This document shows, in pieces, positions 22,805 to 26,909 of a DNA stretch of 26,909 nt. The position numbers and the translations under genes were made by a program. The stretch is taken from assembly GCA_030639035.1 (NCBI GenBank), contig DAOWDM010000085.1, forward strand, positions 1 to 26,909. Direction: 5' to 3'. Below the pieces are notes generated by a model. The model was not told where the DNA came from. It saw nothing but the letters and a program-made list of their open reading frames with translations, and did no database searches. Origin of the DNA: Alphaproteobacteria bacterium. GTDB taxonomy: Bacteria > Pseudomonadota > Alphaproteobacteria > DAOWDM01. The first letter of the stretch is position 1, and every line of letters begins with the position of its first letter.

Positions 22805-23377
22805 TTATCTAAAAGCCAAGGAAACAGGAGTAGAAGCAGTTACGCAGGCTAATGCACTTGTTGAATCAGCCAATGAAACGGGTAGTGTTCCTGCAGTCCA
22901 AGTAAAGGCCGCATGTGTACCTACTGTAATTGATACAAGACCAGAACCAGAAGCATCACCCCAATTGTTTGTTGCAAGTGCTATGCACGCATCTAGAGGA
23001 AGACCTTCATATGTAATCATGAATTCAAGACCTCCAGCTATAACAGCTGCTCCAGCTGCATCTTTACCTATCTTAACAGCACTACCATAAGGACTCACAG
23101 CAGTAGTTGCAGATGCTCTCATGTCAAGTGGAATTACATCATGTGTTATCAAAGATGTAACGCTTGCACCTGCATAGTCAGCTTGTGTTGCATAAAGGTT
23201 TTTAATGCTAACAATCAGATGTTGAATCTGATCACGACTTTTTCCGATTTTGAACTTTGACATTGCTGATGTATAGCCTGAAATACCACCGACACTAAGA
23301 ACTCCGATGATGGCAAGAACACCAAGCATTTCAATCATTGAACGACCTGATTCGTCGTTATATCTAGTATTTGACAT
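22805..23377 (-). CDS. Type IV pilin-like protein (PilS-type prepilin)
   Basis: 190 residues. A ten-residue polar leader ends in Gly11, followed by the hydrophobic helix RSMIEMLGVLAIIGVLSVGGI with Glu16 at mature position +5, the class III prepilin signature. Position +1 is Arg, where Phe or Met is common. The rest (KFKIGKSRDQIQHLIVSIKNLYATQADYAG) resembles the PilS-type N-terminal domain, and Cys131 and Cys178 could form the C-terminal disulfide loop. The mature protein is small-residue-rich (Ala, Gly, Ser, Thr), as usual for exposed pilin surfaces. Strong AGGAGA ribosome site, its own likely promoter and a terminator make it a single-gene unit. No pilus assembly gene or prepilin peptidase is in the window. 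A pseudopilin is possible. Confidence 0.85.
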   Translation of the reverse strand: MSNTRYNDESGRSMIEMLGVLAIIGVLSVGGISGYTSAMSKFKIGKSRDQIQHLIVSIKNLYATQADYAGASVTSLITHDVIPLDMRASATTAVSPYGSAVKIGKDAAGAAVIAGGLEFMITYEGLPLDACIALATNNWGDASGSGLVSITVGTHAAFTWTAGTLPVSLADSTSALACVTASTPVSLAFR

Positions 23378-23407
23378 TTGTTTTCTCCTGTTTATAAATC
23401 TTTTTAC

Positions 23408-23436
23408 TTTATATATTTAACTATACAATGTTTAAA
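23408..23436 (-). promoter_or_regulatory. Likely promoter of the pilin-like gene
   Basis: On the minus strand TTTAAA (23431-23436) and TATAAA (23408-23413) are spaced by exactly 17 bases, which would give a leader of about 25 bases with the AGGAGA ribosome site in it. Confidence 0.45.
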
Positions 23437-23507
23437 GTCTTGTAAATAGACTGTCTTAAGCCATACTGCTTAGGTCATACTTGCAATATATAACTTTAGT
23501 TATAGCT

Positions 23508-24929
23508 TTAAATAGAATAATACATACTAAATTCTAATGGGTGAGGAGTGTGTTCAAAATTGTAAACTTCCTCCCATTTCAACTTTATGTAGCTTTTAAG
23601 CATTTCATCTGTAAACACATCGCCTTTTTTGAGGAACTCACAATCAGCCTCAAGCGAATCCAAAGCTTCACGTAATCCATGACATACTGTTGGAACTTCT
23701 TTTAATTCTTCTGGAGGTAAATCATAGAGATTCTTATCTATTGGATCTCCAGGGTGAATTTTGTTTTTAATACCGTCAATCCCAGCCATTAGCATTGCAG
23801 CGAAAGCAAGATACGGATTGCCTGAACTGTCTGAAAAACGCACTTCAACACGTTTCCCATTAGGGCTGGTTGAACAAGGAATTCTTAAAGCAGCCGAGCG
23901 GTTGCGAGCAGAATAAGCCAGCAGAACAGGAGCTTCGAATCCGGGAATCAGCCTTTTGTAACTATTAGTTGATGCGTTGGTGAAAGCATTTAACGCCTTT
24001 GCATGTTTGATAATACCGCCGATGTAATAAAGAGCATTATCCGATAAATCAGCATAGCCAGAACCTGCAAACAAAGGTTTGCCGTCTTTCCACAATGAGT
24101 GATGTGTATGCAGCCCTGAACCGTTATCTCCGAAAACAGGCTTAGGCATGAAAGTTGCTGTTTTGCCGTAAGAGTGAGCTACATTATGAATAGCATACTT
24201 TGCTTTTTGAAGCATATCTGCTGCTTCGGTAAGTGGTGCGAATTTATAGCCTATTTCATGTTGAGAAGGGGCAACTTCATGGTGATGTTTTTCAACAGGA
24301 ATTCCCATTTCTTTCATTACAGAAACCATTTCTGCACGCAAATCGTTGCCCGAATCGACTGGAGCAACAGGGAAGTATCCGCCTTTTTCACGAGGACGGT
24401 GTCCGTGGTTGCCTTCTTCATATTCCTTAGATGTAGAAGTTGGGCTTTCGTCAGAATCAAGCCTGTAAAACATATCGTTCATGCTTATATTAAAGCGAAC
24501 ATCATCAAAAACAAAAAATTCTGGTTCAGCTCCAATGTATGCTGTATCTGCAATGCCTGTTGATGAAAGATAAATTTCTGCTTTTTTTGCGACCGAGCGA
24601 GGATCTCTGTCATAAGCTAGCCCTGTAGCTGGTTCTAAAACATCGCACGTCAAAACTAAAAGAGGCTGAGCAGCAAAAGGATCAAGAACGGCAGTTGAAC
24701 AGTCAGGTTTCAAAAGCATGTCTGATTCGTTTATTGTTTTCCAGCCTTCGATAGAAGAACCGTCAAACATCACGCCTTCTTCAAGAAGATCCTCGTCTAT
24801 TGTAGACGCATGTTGAGTTGTGTGCTGCCATTTTCCTTTTGGATCTGTAAAACGAAAGTCAACGAACTCTATGTTTTCTTCTTTGATGAGTTCTAGTACG
24901 CTGTCAGCATCTAGTTTTCTTTCAGACAT
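23508..24929 (-). CDS. glnA: Glutamine synthetase, type I (GSI-beta)
   Basis: 473 residues, normal for the dodecameric GSI. It makes glutamine from glutamate, ammonia and ATP in the cytoplasm. Visible are FRFTDPKGKWQHTT, FDGSSIEGW, the metal and glutamate site GAEPEFFVFDDVRF, VEKHHHEVAPSQHEIGYKF, the ATP-site PVFGDNGSGLHTHHSLWKDGK, and NRSAALRIP with the following VEVRFSDSSGNPYLAFAAMLMAG. The adenylylation loop KNLYDLPPEE with Tyr402 is intact, so control by GlnE-type adenylylation is expected. The ATG at 24929 has an AAGGAT ribosome site. It lies 27 bases downstream of glnB, the classical alphaproteobacterial glnBA order. Confidence 0.98.
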   Translation of the reverse strand: MSERKLDADSVLELIKEENIEFVDFRFTDPKGKWQHTTQHASTIDEDLLEEGVMFDGSSIEGWKTINESDMLLKPDCSTAVLDPFAAQPLLVLTCDVLEPATGLAYDRDPRSVAKKAEIYLSSTGIADTAYIGAEPEFFVFDDVRFNISMNDMFYRLDSDESPTSTSKEYEEGNHGHRPREKGGYFPVAPVDSGNDLRAEMVSVMKEMGIPVEKHHHEVAPSQHEIGYKFAPLTEAADMLQKAKYAIHNVAHSYGKTATFMPKPVFGDNGSGLHTHHSLWKDGKPLFAGSGYADLSDNALYYIGGIIKHAKALNAFTNASTNSYKRLIPGFEAPVLLAYSARNRSAALRIPCSTSPNGKRVEVRFSDSSGNPYLAFAAMLMAGIDGIKNKIHPGDPIDKNLYDLPPEELKEVPTVCHGLREALDSLEADCEFLKKGDVFTDEMLKSYIKLKWEEVYNFEHTPHPLEFSMYYSI

Positions 24930-24956
24930 AAAAATTATCCTTTTATTTTGATAGTA

Positions 24957-25295
24957 TTAAATAGCGTCCTCGCCATGCTCGCCTGTTCTAATACGAATTG
25001 CATTTTCAATATTATAAACAAATATTTTTCCATCGCCTATTCTGCCAGTATGGGCAGTTTGCTGGATAGTTTCAACCGTCCGTTCAAGCAAATCATCGTG
25101 AATTACAACCTCGATTTTAACTTTTGGCAGAAAATCTACAACATATTCAGCTCCTCGGTATAGTTCAGTATGACCTTTTTGTCTTCCGAATCCTTTTACC
25201 TCGGTAACAGTTATTCCCTGAATATCAAGTTCATGCAGAGCATCTTTTATTTCGTCTAGCTTAAAAGGCTTAATAATTGCTTCTACTTTTTTCAT
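24957..25295 (-). CDS. glnB: Nitrogen regulatory protein PII
   Basis: 112 residues, exactly PII size. The trimeric protein senses 2-oxoglutarate, ATP/ADP and, through uridylylation, glutamine; it controls GlnE, NtrB and related targets. The N-terminus MKKVEAIIKPFKLDEIKDAL is typical. The T-loop KGHTELYRGAEYVVDFLPK carries Tyr51, the uridylylation site, and the B-loop TGRIGDGKIFV and C-terminal IRIRTGE are intact. The pairing with glnA favours GlnB over GlnK, since GlnK is normally beside amtB. I see no sigma-54 (GG-N10-GC) promoter in the 160 bases upstream. Confidence 0.96.
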   Translation of the reverse strand: MKKVEAIIKPFKLDEIKDALHELDIQGITVTEVKGFGRQKGHTELYRGAEYVVDFLPKVKIEVVIHDDLLERTVETIQQTAHTGRIGDGKIFVYNIENAIRIRTGEHGEDAI

Positions 25296-25456
25296 TTTAC
25301 AAATTCCATAAAATCGTTGCTAATAATGCTTATATCCTGTTGAAAATGAAATGTAATTAGCAAATTCTATATTTTTTTTAAACTTTATATCAGAAAAACA
25401 CCTGAATTGCTTGACGAAATGAGTTAAGACGGCTAAATAAAACATAACTTTCCTAT

Positions 25457-25534
25457 GGCGGGTGTAGCTCAGTCGGTTAGAGCACTGGTTTGTGGTACCA
25501 GATGTCGTCGGTTCGATCCCGATCATTCGCCCCA
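25457..25534 (+). tRNA. tRNA-His (anticodon GTG)
   Basis: Cloverleaf with anticodon stem CTGGT/ACCAG enclosing TT-GTG-GT. Acceptor GCGGGTG (25458-25464) pairs, with two G-U pairs, with CATTCGC (25524-25530); discriminator C at 25531 and encoded CCA. A G at 25457 is the extra G-1 opposite C73, the usual bacterial histidine identity pair. The last 12 bases overlap the rlmB 3' end on the other strand. Confidence 0.95.
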
Positions 25535-26368
25535 TTTCGTTGTCTCGTATAATGTAATAGCAACAGCATTAGAAACGTTTAAGCTTTCCACTTTATCTGA
25601 GATAGGTAGCCGAACTAGAAAATCACAGTTTTCTAACGTAAGCCTTCTTAAGCCTTTTCCTTCTGATCCAAATATTAAAGCAGTTTTATCAGGCAATTCA
25701 GCTTTAGAGATGTTTTCTTTTCCATTTGCATCAAGACCAACGCACCAGAATCCAGAGTCTTTTAGTTTTTTTAAAGAGTGTGCAAGATTTGAGACTCTTA
25801 TAAGAGGAATTTTCTCAATTGCACCAGAGGCTGATTTTGCAATGACTCCACTTTCTTCAGGAGCATGACGGTCTGCAACAATAACAGCAAGAGCATTAAA
25901 AGCTGCCGCAGATCTTAATATAGCACCTACATTATGAGGGTCTGTAACTTGATCAAGGACTACTACAACTGATTTTTCTTCTGTATTTTTACATACGTCT
26001 TCAATATGGATATTCTGTAAAGGAGAAACATTCAAAGCAAAACCTTGATGTACCGCTCCATCAGGAAGAAAAGATGCTATTTCTATGCGAGGTAAAATTT
26101 CAACATAAAGACTCGACCTGTTTTCTATCAGTTTTGCAATTTCATTGGTTTCTTTTTCCGATTCTTTCGAGGTTAAAAGTCGAATACAATCTCTTTTGGG
26201 ATTCGCAAGGGCTGACATAACGGAATGTTTCCCATAAAGCCATATATTCGATGTATTTTTTTTTCTTTTTGATTTTTTTTCATAAGATTTTTTTTGATGC
26301 CACTGAACATTGTCGTTTGTATCCAGTTGGTGGCGGTTTTGCTTGCTTACGCTTCTCTTTTTCTGCAT
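25523..26368 (-). CDS. rlmB: 23S rRNA 2'-O-methyltransferase, TrmH/RlmB family
   Basis: 281 residues of the SPOUT superfamily, predicted to methylate the 2'-OH of a 23S rRNA guanosine. A Lys/Arg-rich extension (1-40) precedes the substrate-binding domain WLYGKHSVMSALANPKRDCIRLL. The knotted catalytic domain has the three motifs: VVVLDQVTDPHNVGAILRSAAAF (Asn and Arg), ALIFGSEGKGLRRLTLENCD and LPISDKVESLNVSNAVAITLYE. The assignment to RlmB rather than another TrmH-type enzyme rests on these motifs and on its place just upstream of tRNA-Tyr/Gly/tuf, a common alphaproteobacterial arrangement. The ATG at 26368 has an AAGGAAAG ribosome site. The final codons (Trp-Gly-Glu-stop) are encoded by the complement of the tRNA-His 3' end. 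Confidence 0.92.
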   Translation of the reverse strand: MQKKRSVSKQNRHQLDTNDNVQWHQKKSYEKKSKRKKNTSNIWLYGKHSVMSALANPKRDCIRLLTSKESEKETNEIAKLIENRSSLYVEILPRIEIASFLPDGAVHQGFALNVSPLQNIHIEDVCKNTEEKSVVVVLDQVTDPHNVGAILRSAAAFNALAVIVADRHAPEESGVIAKSASGAIEKIPLIRVSNLAHSLKKLKDSGFWCVGLDANGKENISKAELPDKTALIFGSEGKGLRRLTLENCDFLVRLPISDKVESLNVSNAVAITLYETTKWGE

Positions 26369-26408
26369 TTTTTCTTTCCTTTTTTTGTTTTCTGTTGTGT
26401 GGAATTAT

Positions 26409-26480
26409 GCAGAAAATGAAATAATATGCACTAAATATTATTTTTGAAGTTGACAAATGGGCTGAAATTTCATTTTCTGC
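26409..26480. repeat. Perfect 14-bp inverted repeat between rlmB and the tRNA-tuf series
   Basis: GCAGAAAATGAAAT at 26409-26422 recurs as its exact reverse complement at 26467-26480, with 44 bases between. The spacer includes a consensus TTGACA (26450-26455). This is the divergent promoter region for rlmB (minus) and the tRNA genes (plus), so the arms could be operator half-sites or a long leader hairpin. Confidence 0.75.
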
Positions 26481-26492
26481 TGTTATTGATTG

Positions 26493-26509
26493 ATTGGAAA
26501 ATTTCCAAT
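26493..26509. promoter_or_regulatory. 17-bp palindrome just upstream of tRNA-Tyr
   Basis: ATTGGAAA-A-TTTCCAAT is a perfect 8-1-8 palindrome ending 14 bases before tRNA-Tyr. At this position it is either a regulator binding site in the promoter or a small leader hairpin near the 5' processing site of the tRNA. Confidence 0.5.
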
Positions 26510-26523
26510 TAGTGTCGCCTTTA

Positions 26524-26609
26524 GGAGGGGTGGCCGAGTGGTTAAAGGCAACAGACTGTAAATCTGTCGACGTATGTCTACATAGGTTCGAATCCTATCC
26601 CCTCCACCA
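26524..26609 (+). tRNA. tRNA-Tyr (anticodon GTA)
   Basis: Class II tRNA of 86 bases: acceptor GGAGGGG pairs with CCCCTCC, discriminator A, encoded CCA. Anticodon arm CAGAC/ATCTG region presents GTA. A long variable arm (TCGACGTATGTCTACA) is present, as expected for bacterial tRNA-Tyr. Confidence 0.95.
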
Positions 26610-26651
26610 TTTCATAACGGAAATGTGTTCGGTGATGCTCAGAATGGTTAA

Positions 26652-26725
26652 GCGGGTGTAGCTCAATGGTAGAGCCCCAGCCTTCCAAGCTGGTTGTGAG
26701 GGTTCGATCCCCTTCACCCGCTCCA
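26652..26725 (+). tRNA. tRNA-Gly (anticodon TCC)
   Basis: 74-base cloverleaf: acceptor GCGGGTG pairs with CACCCGC, discriminator T, encoded CCA. The anticodon stem CCAGC/GCTGG encloses CT-TCC-AA. It lies 42 bases after tRNA-Tyr and 46 before tuf, consistent with one tRNA-tuf transcript. Confidence 0.95.
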
Positions 26726-26771
26726 GTCTTTCATTAAAGATTTTATTATAGCAAGCAGGGATTCTTGGATT

Positions 26772-26909
26772 ATGGCCAAAGAGAAATTTGAACGGACGAA
26801 GCCACACTGTAATGTTGGTACTATTGGTCATGTTGATCATGGTAAGACTACACTAACAGCCGCTATCACTAAAGTGTTAGCAGAAGAAGGTGGAGCAGAG
26901 GCTATTGAT
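26772..26909 (+). CDS. tuf: Elongation factor Tu, truncated by the window end
   Basis: The first 46 codons are visible: MAKEKFERTKPHCNVGTIGH, then the G1 phosphate loop GHVDHGKTTLTAAITKVLAEE. EF-Tu delivers aminoacyl-tRNA to the ribosome with GTP. The ATG at 26772 has AGGGA about twelve bases upstream. The rest of the gene lies beyond base 26909. Position behind tRNA-Tyr and tRNA-Gly is the conserved tRNA-tufB-type arrangement. Confidence 0.97.
   Translation, partial: MAKEKFERTKPHCNVGTIGHVDHGKTTLTAAITKVLAEEGGAEAID

Noticed and set aside
24174..24563. 129-codon reading frame inside glnA on the opposite strand
   Set aside because: Shadow of a highly conserved gene; no start signal or family resemblance.
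25296..25456. Search for a sigma-54/NtrC promoter upstream of glnBA
   Set aside because: I could not find a GG-N10-GC motif with flanking consensus on the minus strand, so no nitrogen-regulated promoter is claimed.

Overview
The window looks like a chromosomal segment from an AT-rich alphaproteobacterium, probably one of the small-genome, uncultured, gut-type lineages near the Rhodospirillales. That is an inference from protein signatures. The uracil-DNA glycosylase N-terminus (LLNLYVESGVDEAIG...) and its LPWRPPGNR motif, the IalB-family protein, the EI24 protein with NGYLFSREYFELVALRR, the glnB-glnA pair and the rlmB / tRNA-Tyr / tRNA-Gly / tuf order all point that way. The prepilin signature SGRSMIEMLGVLAIIGVLSV fits the same group. 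Nearly all genes are ordinary chromosomal genes. I see no phage, transposase, plasmid, CRISPR or toxin-antitoxin module.

Layout. Bases 1-3384 (minus strand) hold a partial dapE, a TIM-barrel isomerase-like gene directly upstream of it, and comM. Bases 3498-4946 (plus) hold trkH, followed by an intergenic palindrome and tRNA-Gln. Bases 5245-8005 (minus) hold ispE overlapping a large TPR lipoprotein gene. Bases 8103-12256 (plus) hold a uracil-DNA glycosylase, a small secreted protein, a soluble lytic transglycosylase and an EI24/CysZ-like membrane protein. Bases 12282-14942 hold a Fur-box-controlled feoAB iron(II) uptake operon. Bases 15054-17175 hold an IalB-family secreted protein and a two-part methyltransferase. 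On the minus strand, 17265-18802 holds yggS behind an uncharacterised conserved gene. Bases 18974-22387 (plus) hold an OmpR-type regulator with a degenerate receiver, a membrane protein overlapping or abutting it, and a chemoreceptor. Bases 22388-22804 are a gene-free, repeat-rich stretch. On the minus strand, 22805-25295 holds a type IV pilin-like gene, glnA and glnB. The right end holds tRNA-His (plus), rlmB (minus), and the tRNA-Tyr, tRNA-Gly and tuf series (plus, tuf truncated by the window end).

The functional groups are nitrogen status sensing and assimilation (glnB, glnA), iron and potassium import (feoAB, trkH), wall precursor and turnover functions (dapE, slt), isoprenoid synthesis (ispE), natural-transformation recombination (comM), and surface or motility functions (pilin, chemoreceptor).

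The least expected content is non-coding. A family of short palindromic intergenic elements is bounded by GTCAT...ATGAC and is sometimes combined with a second module that starts GTCATCGAATTA. The most elaborate copy is a nested 174-bp inverted repeat at 22487-22660. One copy supplies the last codons and stop of yggS. Other points worth checking are the Asp-less receiver, the FeoB cysteine tail, the rlmB 3' end lying antisense to tRNA-His, and two inverted repeats in the leader of the tRNA-tuf series. I did not find a convincing new multi-gene system.
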